Notes: a model not told the origin generated them from the letters alone. A stretch of DNA of 21,638 nt from an uncultured Lewinella sp. (GCA_938021455.1 CALIGP010000314.1:1-21638), one strand, 5' to 3'. Shown: positions 9,156 to 17,841, counted from the stretch's first letter. Numbers and translations are program-made.

Positions 9156-10223
9156 GTGGTTCAGACCAAACTCGCCAAGGCTCTCCTCTCCCCCTTTTCC
9201 CTGCTCTATGGGCTGGGCGTGAGTTTCCGTAACTGGACCTACCGGCGGGGCCTGCAGAAAAGTATTTCTTTTTCCGTGCCTGTCATCAGCGTTGGTAACC
9301 TTAGCGTAGGTGGTGCCGGTAAGACGCCACACATTGAGTACCTCATCCGGGGGCTTGACCCTTACCTGGAGATTGCCACACTCAGCCGCGGCTACCGCCG
9401 AAAGACCAAGGGGTACCTACACGTCCGTCCCAATATGAACGCCGAGCAGGTAGGCGACGAACCGTTACAATTCGCCCGCAAGTTCCCCGAAGTACTGGTT
9501 ACGGTCGCGGAAGAGCGCGCCTTTGCTATCCCTAAGATCATGGGCCAAAAGCCCTCCACACAGTTGGTGTTGCTCGACGATGCTTACCAGCACCGGTCCG
9601 TCAAGCCAGGTCTAAATATTCTTCTCACAGAGTTTGACCGCCCCTTCACCCGAGACTACCTCCTACCCAGCGGCCGTCTTCGCGAATGGCGCTCGGGCTA
9701 CACCCGGGCCGACATCATTATCGTCAGTAAATGCCCCAAAGAAATGGACCGTGCTACCGCCGATAAACTCATCGAAGAAATTGCCCCCCTACCCCACCAG
9801 CGGGTCTTTTTCACCTACTACGATTACGCAGCACCGTATTATATGCTCGATCATCGCTACCGCCTGAAAACGGAGGAAGACGTCAGTTTGCTGCTCATCT
9901 CCGGCATCGCCCGAACGGACTACCTGCTGGAACACCTCCGCCGCGAAAGCCCCCACGTGCAAACGCTCGATTACGAAGACCACCATTACTTCGATCGCCG
10001 TGACCTGGCCAACCTCCAACTCCGCTTTAAGGAAATGCCCGGCAAACACAAAGCCATCATCACCACCGAGAAAGACGCGATGCGGCTGGAGTTGCACCGG
10101 GAATACATCGCCAAAGAGAAGTTGCCCATTTTCGTGCTTCCGTTAGCCGTTCGCTTTCACTTCGATGAAGGTCCGGACTTTGATACGTTGGTGCGGGATT
10201 ATATGTTGGAGTTTAAGGCCTAA
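9156..10223 (+). CDS. lpxK: Tetraacyldisaccharide 4'-kinase LpxK
   Basis: LpxK phosphorylates the 4' position of the tetraacylated glucosamine disaccharide to give lipid IVA, a late step of lipid A synthesis at the inner face of the cytoplasmic membrane. The 355-residue product has the family's membrane-associated N-terminus (LLSPFSLLYGLGVSFRNWTY). The Walker A loop is VGNLSVGGAGKTP (46-58), followed by LSRGYRRKTKGY. The catalytic DDAYQH segment lies at 141-146, then LLPSGRLREWRSGYTRAD. Length is normal. GTG at 9156 gives a product starting where LpxK usually starts, and I see no in-frame ATG or Shine-Dalgarno upstream. It indicates a lipid A-bearing outer membrane. The acyltransferase gene follows after a repeat-filled spacer. 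Confidence 0.95.
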   Translation: MVQTKLAKALLSPFSLLYGLGVSFRNWTYRRGLQKSISFSVPVISVGNLSVGGAGKTPHIEYLIRGLDPYLEIATLSRGYRRKTKGYLHVRPNMNAEQVGDEPLQFARKFPEVLVTVAEERAFAIPKIMGQKPSTQLVLLDDAYQHRSVKPGLNILLTEFDRPFTRDYLLPSGRLREWRSGYTRADIIIVSKCPKEMDRATADKLIEEIAPLPHQRVFFTYYDYAAPYYMLDHRYRLKTEEDVSLLLISGIARTDYLLEHLRRESPHVQTLDYEDHHYFDRRDLANLQLRFKEMPGKHKAIITTEKDAMRLELHREYIAKEKLPIFVLPLAVRFHFDEGPDFDTLVRDYMLEFKA

Positions 10224-10428
10224 GGGAGACGCTGCGCTTTTAGACGAAAAAATCGCTGCGCTCTTTTTTTCTTTTAGACGGCCTTCGGCCTTTTAGACGC
10301 TGCCCTTTTAGCCCCCCAAAGACCATAGCTGTAGCCCTACTAGCGCAGCGTCTAAAAGCAAACAAGCGAAGCGCGCTTTGCGTCTACAAGCGCAGCGTCT
10401 ACAAACGAGCGAAGCGAAGGTCTAAAAA
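10224..10428. repeat. Alternating/inverted AGACGCT-TTTTAGACG repeat block
   Basis: The spacer after lpxK is packed with one word in two orientations. TTTTAGACG occurs forward at 10238-10246, 10272-10280 and 10291-10299. Its reverse CGTCTAAAA is at 10349-10357, with variants CGTCTACAA at 10381-10389 and 10396-10404 and GGTCTAAAA at 10419-10427. AGACGCTGCGCT (10227-10238) matches as inverted repeats AGCGCAGCGTCT at 10342-10353 and 10389-10400. A GGCC-TTC-GGCC mini-hairpin sits at 10280-10290 between two forward copies. Forward copies fill the left half and reverse copies the right, so the whole block can fold around a centre near 10311-10340. It contains no ORF. It resembles an interspersed palindromic intergenic repeat family. 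Confidence 0.75.
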
Positions 10429-10453
10429 GGAAAGCAAGCAAAGCACGCTTTCC
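10429..10453. promoter_or_regulatory. Hairpin GGAAAGC-N11-GCTTTCC beside the acyltransferase promoter
   Basis: Perfect 7-base arms (10429-10435 and 10447-10453) enclose an 11-base loop. The structure ends two bases before the TACCTT element and 13 bases before the ATG at 10467. It may be an operator-like dyad or the end of the repeat block. The position makes some effect on transcription of the downstream gene plausible, but this is inference. Confidence 0.35.
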
Positions 10454-10454
10454 G

Positions 10455-10462
10455 TACCTTCA
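10455..10462 (+). promoter_or_regulatory. Candidate Bacteroidota -7 element (TACCTTCA)
   Basis: TACCTTCA matches TAnnTT of the Bacteroidota -7 consensus TAnnTTTG and lies four bases (CCCC) before the ATG at 10467. No good -33 TTG is visible at the usual distance. The same arrangement occurs at 16032 and 21186. It would place transcription start at or very near the start codon. Confidence 0.4.
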
Positions 10463-10466
10463 CCCC

Positions 10467-11738
10467 ATGTCAAAAATTGTCTTCTGGATTTTCCACTTCA
10501 TGAGTCGCTGGATGATTCGCCTCTACTACCCCGCCATGGAGGTAGAAGGCCGTGAGCGTGCTAACCACCCTGGACCGACACTACTGTGTGGAAACCACCC
10601 GAATACATTGATTGACCCCTTGATTGCGGGTATCCACCTGGATTACCAGACCTATTTCCTGGCGAATGCTTCCATGTGGATGAACCCAGTCATGGCCTTC
10701 GCCATTGACCCCTTCTGCATTCCTGTAGCACGGCCACAGGACAAAGAAAAGGGAGCCACCAAGGGCGTAGACACCGACGAAATTTTCAACCGCACTTTTC
10801 GTGGTCTGGAGAACGGCAGCGTGGTCTACATCGCGCCGGAGGGCGCTAGTGAGCTGGAGCGTAAGCTCCGCCGCCTCAAAGGCGGCGCCGCCAGCATGGC
10901 TCTTGAAGCCGAAAAACGTAATGACTGGAAGCTGGGCCTCTCCGTCCAGCCACTGGGTGCTAACTATGAAAGCCCGACGACCTGCTTCAGTCGTGCCTTC
11001 ATCCGCTACGGAGAGCCCATTGATATTCTGCCCTTCCGCGAACAGTATGAGGAAAGCCCCATGCGCGCCATCCGCGCGCTGACCAACGAGCTAACCGCCA
11101 GTATGCAGAGTCTGGTCATCCAAACCAAAAACAAGGCCGAAGAACACCTGCTTCGCCCGATTGAGCGGGCCATCCAGAATGAACGCCCCCTCACGGTGAG
11201 TAAGCACCATTATCGTACGCAAGACATCTTGTCCGCTCTCCGGGAAATGCCCGAAGAGAAACTCGAATCTTTACGAGAGACCGCTACGACCTACGACCAA
11301 TTACTGCGCAAGAATGGCCAGCTCGACATCGAGTTTAGTAACCACCCTGATCGGAAGCTGCACGCGGGTACCATCTTGGCACTCCCCTTCTTCCTGTATG
11401 GACTACTTAACCATGGCCTCTGGCTTATCCTGATCAACGCCATCTGGAAGGCTCTCGGGATTGATCGGGGCTATAAAGCCACCTTTCAGACGCTGGGCAG
11501 CTGGTTCGTCCTACCCACTACTTACCTGATTCAAGTACTACTCTTCAACTGGGTTTGGCCGGCAGGCTGGGGCTGGCTCTACCTGCTCAGCCTCCCCGTT
11601 TCCGGCCTCTTTGCGTTGAAGTACTGGACGACCTACCGGGCGTTTTGGGCGGGGCGGTTTTCGGGGTCGAAGAAAGAGGATGAGCAGTTGCGGGAGTTGC
11701 GGGGGCGGATGTTGGCGGGGGTGCCAGTATTAGATTAG
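10467..11738 (+). CDS. PlsC/GPAT-like phospholipid acyltransferase with C-terminal membrane helices
   Basis: This 423-residue membrane enzyme is expected to move a fatty acyl group onto glycerol-3-phosphate or lysophosphatidate in phospholipid synthesis. The acyltransferase core covers about 20-230. Block I is GNHPNTLIDPL, with His44 and Asp50 five residues apart rather than the usual four. Block II-like FCIPVARPQD is at 83-92. Block III YIAPEGASE (121-129) contains the phosphate-binding EGxS. A mainly helical charged region follows (about 195-300), then two to three hydrophobic segments (about 303-332 and 345-390). I recall similar H-x5-D spacing in yeast Sct1/Gpt2-type glycerol-3-phosphate acyltransferases, so GPAT activity is possible; substrate choice cannot be read here. 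The neighbouring lpxK suggests an envelope-lipid context. Confidence 0.85.
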   Translation: MSKIVFWIFHFMSRWMIRLYYPAMEVEGRERANHPGPTLLCGNHPNTLIDPLIAGIHLDYQTYFLANASMWMNPVMAFAIDPFCIPVARPQDKEKGATKGVDTDEIFNRTFRGLENGSVVYIAPEGASELERKLRRLKGGAASMALEAEKRNDWKLGLSVQPLGANYESPTTCFSRAFIRYGEPIDILPFREQYEESPMRAIRALTNELTASMQSLVIQTKNKAEEHLLRPIERAIQNERPLTVSKHHYRTQDILSALREMPEEKLESLRETATTYDQLLRKNGQLDIEFSNHPDRKLHAGTILALPFFLYGLLNHGLWLILINAIWKALGIDRGYKATFQTLGSWFVLPTTYLIQVLLFNWVWPAGWGWLYLLSLPVSGLFALKYWTTYRAFWAGRFSGSKKEDEQLRELRGRMLAGVPVLD

Positions 11739-11757
11739 GCTATTGGGAAAGGTGTTG

Positions 11758-11765
11758 TACCTTAG
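11758..11765 (+). promoter_or_regulatory. Candidate -7 element (TACCTTAG) for the T9SS protein
   Basis: TACCTTAG differs at one base from TAnnTTTG. TTG at 11743-11745 lies 12 bases upstream, shorter than the usual distance of about 20. The ATG at 11796 is 30 bases downstream, giving a normal short leader. The same octamer and the same TTG-N12 spacing occur before the ArgE-like gene. Confidence 0.4.
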
Positions 11766-11795
11766 CTCTAGGTATACTCTATTAACACCAACAAT

Positions 11796-14700
11796 ATGCG
11801 CTTCTTACTTTTGCTAACCATTTCCAGCTTTTGCTGGATCTTAAACGCACAAACCGTAACCTTCGAGGACGAGATCGTTGACCTGAATCAAGACCGGGAA
11901 GACACGAGAGTTCAATCCGTCCAAGAACTGGGAAATGGTATTCTGATTACTTACAACAAGTCACTTGTTTTACCCGGAGGACTGCGATACTTCGATGGCA
12001 ACTCTGTTACAGAATTGTTTAATGAACCCACGAGAACAACTTTTGTGGGAGGTAACGAGACCGGTGCTTTAGTTGCCGGAACCAATGATGGGACTGCTCT
12101 ATTTGCCGTAACAGAAACATCTTTGAGTCCCCGTAAGATCATGGACGTCCCGTTTGGAGGAACCTCCGCAAGCCTTACGGTAAATGGAGAAATCTATTTC
12201 CTTTATGGTAGTAATTTCTATCGCATTAATGAGGAGCTTACGGAGATTACGGAGCTGGCCGATGAAATAAATCCAGGCGGTCAGCCAGTTACGTTCCAAA
12301 CTTTCGGTAGCTACGTATATCTGGCCACAGAATCCGGTGTGTACGCAACGGACGGGACAGCGGCAGGCACCTTGCGAATGGTCGATGGTCCGGCTTACCC
12401 AAACCCTCGTTTAGTAGAATCAGCAGGTAAGCTCTATTTCGCAACAATTTCTCAGGCCTATGCAGTCTCTACTGACGCCCTCACCACCGCTATTCCTCTA
12501 TTTCCTGGAGGAGCCGGCTCACTACCTGATGGGATTACGAACCTAAACCCAACAGAAGACGGAGTAATATTTATGGCGAACACGCCACAACACGGCTGGG
12601 AAGTTTGGCGGACTGAAGGTAGCCAAGGCACTACCACCGTCATAGAGGTAATTAGTGGCGCAGGAGATGGCGTCGCTTCCCCAACGTTGATCTCTCCCGT
12701 AATTGAAGGAGACGGTTATTTCATCTACCGTGGAGGGGACCCAATTAATTCACGTAGGATTTACATCTCTGATGGTACGATGGCCGGTACGGGAGTTTTG
12801 GAGACAATGCCCTCCGGAATTCCCGTTAATGAATTCTGGCGAACGTCACCACTGGCCCAGCTAGCTGATGGCCGGGAGGTATTTTATACCGATTATGCCC
12901 AATTTGCACCACCCATGGCGTGGATTTATGACCCCGTAGCAGATGACCTGGAAAGCGTACACACCCTTCCAAACGGCTTCAGAGGTGACACTAACGGTCC
13001 TTTTATTGAGGATGGCTATTTATACCTGAACACCTCCTCATCCGGCAACCTGACCGTTGAAGCACTATCACTCGCTGACGGATCCTTTTCTTCGGTCGAC
13101 ACCGATAATCTGATCGAGCGTAGATTTGGTAGAATTGGGAATGAAACGCTCTTTAGCGGTGATTTTGGAAATCAGCTTTACGCACTGGATCTGACCACTC
13201 TCACTGCTCGCCCTATAGCGCCCGAGGAGGACGCAACATTTACAGATCTAGTCGTATCAGTGGGGGAGCAGAACTTCGCCTTGTTTGACGCACCTGTAAT
13301 AAGAAAATCTTTTTACCAGCTAAGCCCGGAATCCTTATTGCCCGTTGATCCGATTCCTCTTTCTGCCAATAGTGCGGGCACAGTATTCTCTGGGCTCGTA
13401 GCAACGGATAGTACGATATACTACAACTCATTCAATGGTTTCTACCGATCAGATGGCACTGCTCAAGGTGTGGAAAGAATAAACTTTGCCTCCTTAGGCG
13501 CAAGAGAACTTGCAGGGACAGTTGGCAACCACTCCTTATTCATCGACTCAGACGGTAAGTTTGGAATAATCGATGGTGGGTTAGGCTCAGAGACAACGCT
13601 TTTGACGCTAGCAACTGGATTTACGGCTTCTTACGGTGAGGTAGCCGTTTCAGATAATACCTTTTACGTTGTTCGCTCTGAAGCCAGAACGAACTTTTTG
13701 TCTATAAATGCAACAACAGCAGTAATAGATACTTTATTCACCATGGGCACGGCTTCCACTTTTAATGGCCTTCACTTCTTCAGTTACGCCCAGGAACAGG
13801 ACATATATTTCTGCTCACCAATAGTTGGCAGAAACGTCGAGATATTCAAATTCAATAAATCCAGCAACGAGACTACTCAAACAGAAATACTCGCCAGCGT
13901 CGATGTTAAGCGGTTTTCGGCTCCTCCCATAATCAAGAATGAAAAAATATATGCCTCGGTAGAAAATATCCAGGGAGAATATCAACTGATTAGTATTAAC
14001 ATGCTCACTGAAACAGCAGAAATCATCTATACTTTTCAAGAGTTCAACTCGATTCAGTCTGTTGAGTTATTAGATGAGTCTTTAGCTATCCTGACATCAG
14101 AGTTTTTGCTAATGCCGGATAGTGATGGCGAGCTGGTCCCCGTGTACAATGCTTCTTCACTTAGTAACATGACAAGGGTTGCTAATAAGTTATTATTCCT
14201 TGAATTCTCCGGTTTTCGAATCACCGACATAACCTCCAAGAGAACACAGAAACTTGGGATATCGGCCTCTGGTTCTTTTTTAACGCAAAATGTCCCTGTT
14301 TTCAGTGTAATTGACAGCTTGGCATTTTTTGCAGGAATTGACTTCGGGAACGAGGTCCCAGTGGGCAATTATATTTATGATGGCCGTGAAGACGCACTAG
14401 TAAAAGTGGGTAGTATAATGCCCATCAGTGGCAACGCCATCGGTTTGAATGCAATATATAAAGGTCGATTTGCTCATACTGGGTTTACCGAACAAGAAAA
14501 CAACGAGCTTCATCTGCTCCGTCCAATAAATTTATTAACCCTCACCGGTTCCACCTTTTGGGATGAAAACGGTAATGGTCAGCAGGAGCCAACAGAAAGC
14601 GGTGTTGCTAATTTGAAGGTACTCGCTGACGGGGGAGACTTGTTCACTGCCTTTACCGATACGTCGGGCAATTTCAAGTCTTACCTGCCAACGGAGGGAA

Positions 14701-16013
14701 GCTATTCCATCAGCCCGGCCCTGAACCCATGCCTGGAGGTGACAACCTCTCCTTCGGCCTTTACTATCGACAGTAGCTCGCTATCACAAGGGCCACCTAT
14801 CATCTTTGGCTTGAGCAGAGTTGACGGAGATGCAGCATCCGAGTTACATCTCAACACGGCAGCTTTGCGCTGTGGCTTCACCGTCCCCGCCTGGGTAACG
14901 GTCACCAACACCGGCTGCTCCACTGTATCTGGAACGGTAAATCTGGGCCTTAGCACCGGCGTGGAGTTCGTTGATGCTGAAATAGCTCCACTGTCCGTAG
15001 GAGAGAATACTATACAGTGGGCCGTTCCAGATTTAGAAGCACAGCAAACTTTTACCTTTCTCTGCCAGCTAAAGATGCCCACGGAAGAATTTAATGGAGA
15101 GGACATCCCACTACAACTTAGTGCCCTCCTCAGCGATGCAAGCAACAGTGAAGTTACCGTCGACACCTTCGCCTACAGCCAGGTACTGAGTTGCGCTATT
15201 GACCCAAATGACAAATTAAATTATCCCGTACGCACCGAGCCTTCCCAAAGCAATTACACCCAGACGAACGAGACCATTTCTTACACCATCCGCTTTCAGA
15301 ATACCGGAACGGATACGGCCTTTACCGTTCGCCTTGAGGATCAGTTGGACGCCAATCTGAATTGGCAAACGTTCAAACCTATATCGGCCAGTCATCAATA
15401 CAAAGTGACGCTGTCTCCCGACGGAAAACTAGAGGTTTTCTTTAGAGATATACTTCTTCCCGACAGCCTTACCAATGAGCCCCTTAGCCATGGATACTTT
15501 GCCTACACTATAATTCCTGATATTGAAACAGAGGACTTCACTCCTGCTTTCAACACTGCCGGGATTTATTTCGATTACAACGCGCCCATCATTACCAACA
15601 CAACCCTGAACACGCTAGTCGAAAAACTCGACGCAGACAATGATGGCTACCCCTTCTGGGAGGATTGCGAGGACCTTGAGAGTTCTATTAATCCCGGTGC
15701 GGAAGAAATTCCCGATAATCAGATAGATGAAAATTGTGACGATGAACTTGGCACCACTTCGGTCAATAATTTCGATGCCTCAAGGCTTAACCTCTCTCCT
15801 AATCCAACAAGTAACACGATCAACATTTCAGTTGATGTACCTGGGACGCTCCGTTTAGAATTACATGACGGAAACGGTCGAAAAATCATGGGTAAGGAAT
15901 TCAGATCTTCCACTCAAATCGATCTTTCTGGTCTGCCCAATGGTATTTACTTAGTCCATCTTATCGGGCCTGACAGCAGGTATGATTACACCACCAAGGT
16001 AATTAAGAATTAA
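11796..16013 (+). CDS. T9SS-exported multidomain surface protein (1405 aa)
   Basis: This is a large protein exported by Sec and then by the type IX system. A signal peptide (MRFLLLLTISSFCWILNAQ) is followed by an ~880-residue beta-rich region. Its ELWxxDGTxxGT-like repeats include YATDGTAAGT (about 182), WRTEGSQGT (about 270), YISDGTMAGT (about 323) and YRSDGTAQG (about 549), suggesting a propeller-like fold. An SdrD_B/Cna-B-like module begins near 913 (LTGSTFWDENGNGQQEPTE). A DUF11/DUF7619-like module covers about 1130-1275 (CAIDPNDKLNYPV and ISYTIRFQNTGTDTAF). An Asp-rich MopE-like motif lies at about 1278-1315 (DADNDGYPFWEDCED and INPGAEEIPDNQIDENCDD). The T9SS type A sorting domain is at about 1328-1405 (LNLSPNPTSNTINI, GLPNGIYLVHL, KVIKN). 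Calcium binding is likely at the MopE-like motif. The cargo function is unknown. Confidence 0.9.
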   Translation: MRFLLLLTISSFCWILNAQTVTFEDEIVDLNQDREDTRVQSVQELGNGILITYNKSLVLPGGLRYFDGNSVTELFNEPTRTTFVGGNETGALVAGTNDGTALFAVTETSLSPRKIMDVPFGGTSASLTVNGEIYFLYGSNFYRINEELTEITELADEINPGGQPVTFQTFGSYVYLATESGVYATDGTAAGTLRMVDGPAYPNPRLVESAGKLYFATISQAYAVSTDALTTAIPLFPGGAGSLPDGITNLNPTEDGVIFMANTPQHGWEVWRTEGSQGTTTVIEVISGAGDGVASPTLISPVIEGDGYFIYRGGDPINSRRIYISDGTMAGTGVLETMPSGIPVNEFWRTSPLAQLADGREVFYTDYAQFAPPMAWIYDPVADDLESVHTLPNGFRGDTNGPFIEDGYLYLNTSSSGNLTVEALSLADGSFSSVDTDNLIERRFGRIGNETLFSGDFGNQLYALDLTTLTARPIAPEEDATFTDLVVSVGEQNFALFDAPVIRKSFYQLSPESLLPVDPIPLSANSAGTVFSGLVATDSTIYYNSFNGFYRSDGTAQGVERINFASLGARELAGTVGNHSLFIDSDGKFGIIDGGLGSETTLLTLATGFTASYGEVAVSDNTFYVVRSEARTNFLSINATTAVIDTLFTMGTASTFNGLHFFSYAQEQDIYFCSPIVGRNVEIFKFNKSSNETTQTEILASVDVKRFSAPPIIKNEKIYASVENIQGEYQLISINMLTETAEIIYTFQEFNSIQSVELLDESLAILTSEFLLMPDSDGELVPVYNASSLSNMTRVANKLLFLEFSGFRITDITSKRTQKLGISASGSFLTQNVPVFSVIDSLAFFAGIDFGNEVPVGNYIYDGREDALVKVGSIMPISGNAIGLNAIYKGRFAHTGFTEQENNELHLLRPINLLTLTGSTFWDENGNGQQEPTESGVANLKVLADGGDLFTAFTDTSGNFKSYLPTEGSYSISPALNPCLEVTTSPSAFTIDSSSLSQGPPIIFGLSRVDGDAASELHLNTAALRCGFTVPAWVTVTNTGCSTVSGTVNLGLSTGVEFVDAEIAPLSVGENTIQWAVPDLEAQQTFTFLCQLKMPTEEFNGEDIPLQLSALLSDASNSEVTVDTFAYSQVLSCAIDPNDKLNYPVRTEPSQSNYTQTNETISYTIRFQNTGTDTAFTVRLEDQLDANLNWQTFKPISASHQYKVTLSPDGKLEVFFRDILLPDSLTNEPLSHGYFAYTIIPDIETEDFTPAFNTAGIYFDYNAPIITNTTLNTLVEKLDADNDGYPFWEDCEDLESSINPGAEEIPDNQIDENCDDELGTTSVNNFDASRLNLSPNPTSNTINISVDVPGTLRLELHDGNGRKIMGKEFRSSTQIDLSGLPNGIYLVHLIGPDSRYDYTTKVIKN

Positions 16014-16031
16014 TGGTTGAGCAGCCCTCCG

Positions 16032-16039
16032 TACCTTAG
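16032..16039 (+). promoter_or_regulatory. Candidate -7 element (TACCTTAG) four bases before argE
   Basis: TACCTTAG lies in the 30-base gap after the T9SS protein gene, four bases (CCCC) before the ATG at 16044. TTG at 16017-16019 is 12 bases upstream. It implies that argE has its own promoter and a leaderless or nearly leaderless mRNA. Confidence 0.4.
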
Positions 16040-16043
16040 CCCC

Positions 16044-17210
16044 ATGACCGCAACCCAACCCCTCACCGCCACCCAAATTCTCACCGAACTTGTCTCCTTC
16101 CCTGTTTTAGGCGGAGACTCTAACCTTCCGGTATTAAACTGGATCACGAATTACCTCGACAGCTACGGCGTCGCCTACCAGACCGTCCCGAACGAAGACG
16201 GAAGTAAGGCCGCTTTGCACTGCCGGATCGGTCCGGCCGAAGACGGAGGCATCATCCTAAGTGGGCATATGGACGTAGTGCCTACGGTGGGGCAGCCCTG
16301 GGACACGGATCCGTTCAAGCTTACCCTGAAGGGCGACAAGCTCTACGGCCGCGGTAGCTGCGACATGAAGGGCTTCCTGGCCTGCTGTCTGGCGAGCGTT
16401 CCCATGCTCCTGCGTACGCGCCTTCAAAAGCCCGTCTATTTTGCCTTTTCCTACGACGAGGAGATCGGCTGTATGGCCGGCGACATCACCGCCGAAGCGA
16501 TCCGTGATTTTTATGACGAAAAACCCGCCGGCGCCATCATCGGCGAACCAACGATGCTGGTACCGATGGTTGGACAGAAGGGGATCATGGTCTACACCAC
16601 CACCGTGCGCGGTAGCCAGGGACACAGCAGTCGGATCAAAGAAGAAGTAGACGCTATTCACGAAGCCGCTCGCCTCGTGGTCTGGCTCGAAGACAAGATG
16701 GACGCCCTAATCGCCGCCGGCCGCACCGACGACCGTTTCCATCCCAACCACACCAGCATTCACGTGGGGACGATCAAGGGCGGATCCGCCTTCAACATCA
16801 TCGCTAACGAATGCAGTTTCGACTGGGATTTCCGTAATATCCCCATGGATGACGCACAGGACATCATCGATGCCTTTGAAGCGCACTGTGCTGAACGTGT
16901 CGCACTTCGCCGTAAGACCTTCCCTGGCTTTGCCATCGAGCACGTAGCGATGCATCCACCCGTCCCTCCACTAGACACTGCCGAAGATGCACCTATAGTG
17001 GGCCTAATCAAACAACTCACCGGAGCTACCGAAACCAGCACTGTTGCCTACGCCGCGGAGGCCGGGCAGTTCTCCAACGCAGGCTTCCCCTCCGTCATCT
17101 GCGGCCCGGGCGATATTGCACAAGCCCACCGGGCCAATGAGTTCTGCGCGGTAGCGCAGTTGGATGGCTGCATGGAAATGATTGAACGCCTGGCAGAATG
17201 GTTACGCTAG
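16044..17210 (+). CDS. argE: ArgE-like M20 acetylornithine deacetylase
   Basis: This is a cytoplasmic zinc-dependent deacylase of peptidase family M20. It is expected to release ornithine from N-acetyl- or N-succinylornithine in arginine synthesis; some Bacteroidota use the succinyl route. The 388-residue protein shows metal ligand His75 with Asp77 (SGHMDVVP), bridging Asp107 (GSCDMKG), catalytic Glu139 and ligand Glu140 (YDEEIGCMAG), Glu168 (GEPTML), a dimerisation-domain segment near 178-200 (GQKGIMVYTTTVRGSQGHSS), and the C-terminal His ligand in GPGDIAQAHRANEF. Length and order fit ArgE well, especially the last motif. I chose ATG 16044; an upstream TTG at 16017 would add nine residues overlapping the putative promoter. 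No other arginine genes are nearby. A related M20 peptidase cannot be fully excluded. Confidence 0.88.
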   Translation: MTATQPLTATQILTELVSFPVLGGDSNLPVLNWITNYLDSYGVAYQTVPNEDGSKAALHCRIGPAEDGGIILSGHMDVVPTVGQPWDTDPFKLTLKGDKLYGRGSCDMKGFLACCLASVPMLLRTRLQKPVYFAFSYDEEIGCMAGDITAEAIRDFYDEKPAGAIIGEPTMLVPMVGQKGIMVYTTTVRGSQGHSSRIKEEVDAIHEAARLVVWLEDKMDALIAAGRTDDRFHPNHTSIHVGTIKGGSAFNIIANECSFDWDFRNIPMDDAQDIIDAFEAHCAERVALRRKTFPGFAIEHVAMHPPVPPLDTAEDAPIVGLIKQLTGATETSTVAYAAEAGQFSNAGFPSVICGPGDIAQAHRANEFCAVAQLDGCMEMIERLAEWLR

Positions 17211-17269
17211 GGTAAATTAGAGTTTTCCAGCATTCAAATCTATTGGCTTCCCATCAAGAATCAGTTGCC

Positions 17270-17794
17270 ATGTATAATCTCCATAGCCGAACTCAGCAAG
17301 CTTATAATTGGATTAATAAGTACCTCGACAGCGTCCCCACTAACCGCTGGGACGAGACGCCACCCGTAATAGATTCCAATGTAAGCTGGCAGCTCGGCCA
17401 CCTGACCCTGAGCGCCTATTTCCACTCCATATTGGTGATCAAAGGTCATCAGCCAGATATTCTTCAGGCCGTACCCATAAAAGATTATTCCCGGCTTTAC
17501 CACCGCACCGCAGCCCGGGAGGTAGTGGGGAAATTTTCTCCAGAGGAGATGTTGACGCATTGGCAAATAATGCAAGTCCGCTCCTTGGAAATCATCGACT
17601 CACTCACCGAAGAATACCTAGCAAGTCCGCTCGTGCCAACTGACTTCCCCCACCCCATTGCCAGGGTCAAACGAGAAGCGCTGGAATGGAACATTCTCCA
17701 CAATCATTATCACTTCGGACAGTTAGGACTCATCCGGCGTGTGCTCATTGGTGAATCTTATGATTATTTTTCGGGTAACTTACGGGAAGAATAG
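17270..17794 (+). CDS. DinB-superfamily protein
   Basis: The 174-residue product has the DinB/YfiT four-helix bundle pattern. A first histidine lies in WQLGHLTLSAYFHS (about 41-54). A C-terminal HxxxH pair lies in ILHNHYHFGQLGLIRR (about 143-158). In this superfamily the three histidines bind a divalent metal, and members include thiol-dependent S-transferases and many uncharacterised proteins. There is no signal peptide. I chose ATG 17270 (MYNLHSRTQQAYNWINKYLD) over a TTG at 17243, which adds only MASHQESVA. The gene follows argE after 59 bases on the same strand and could be co-transcribed, but no shared function is evident. A specific substrate cannot be assigned. Confidence 0.85.
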   Translation: MYNLHSRTQQAYNWINKYLDSVPTNRWDETPPVIDSNVSWQLGHLTLSAYFHSILVIKGHQPDILQAVPIKDYSRLYHRTAAREVVGKFSPEEMLTHWQIMQVRSLEIIDSLTEEYLASPLVPTDFPHPIARVKREALEWNILHNHYHFGQLGLIRRVLIGESYDYFSGNLREE

Positions 17795-17841
17795 CCAATC
17801 GATTGCGTAAAAATCTGTATACAATCCAGAGGTTTGCGTAC

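Noticed and set aside
9138..9332. Upstream extension of the minus-strand 9021 frame
   Set aside because: It is antisense to the conserved N-terminal part of LpxK, including the Walker A region, and has no recognisable sequence of its own.
10224..10453. CRISPR array
   Set aside because: Repeats are short, irregularly spaced and in both orientations, with no spacers of uniform length and no cas genes.
14702..15166. 154-codon minus-strand open frame inside the T9SS protein gene
   Set aside because: Ser/Val-rich antisense shadow with no domain; the plus strand encodes a continuous DUF11-type region.
16017..16043. TTG start extending the ArgE-like protein by nine residues
   Set aside because: It would overlap the TACCTTAG element, and ATG 16044 gives a normal length.
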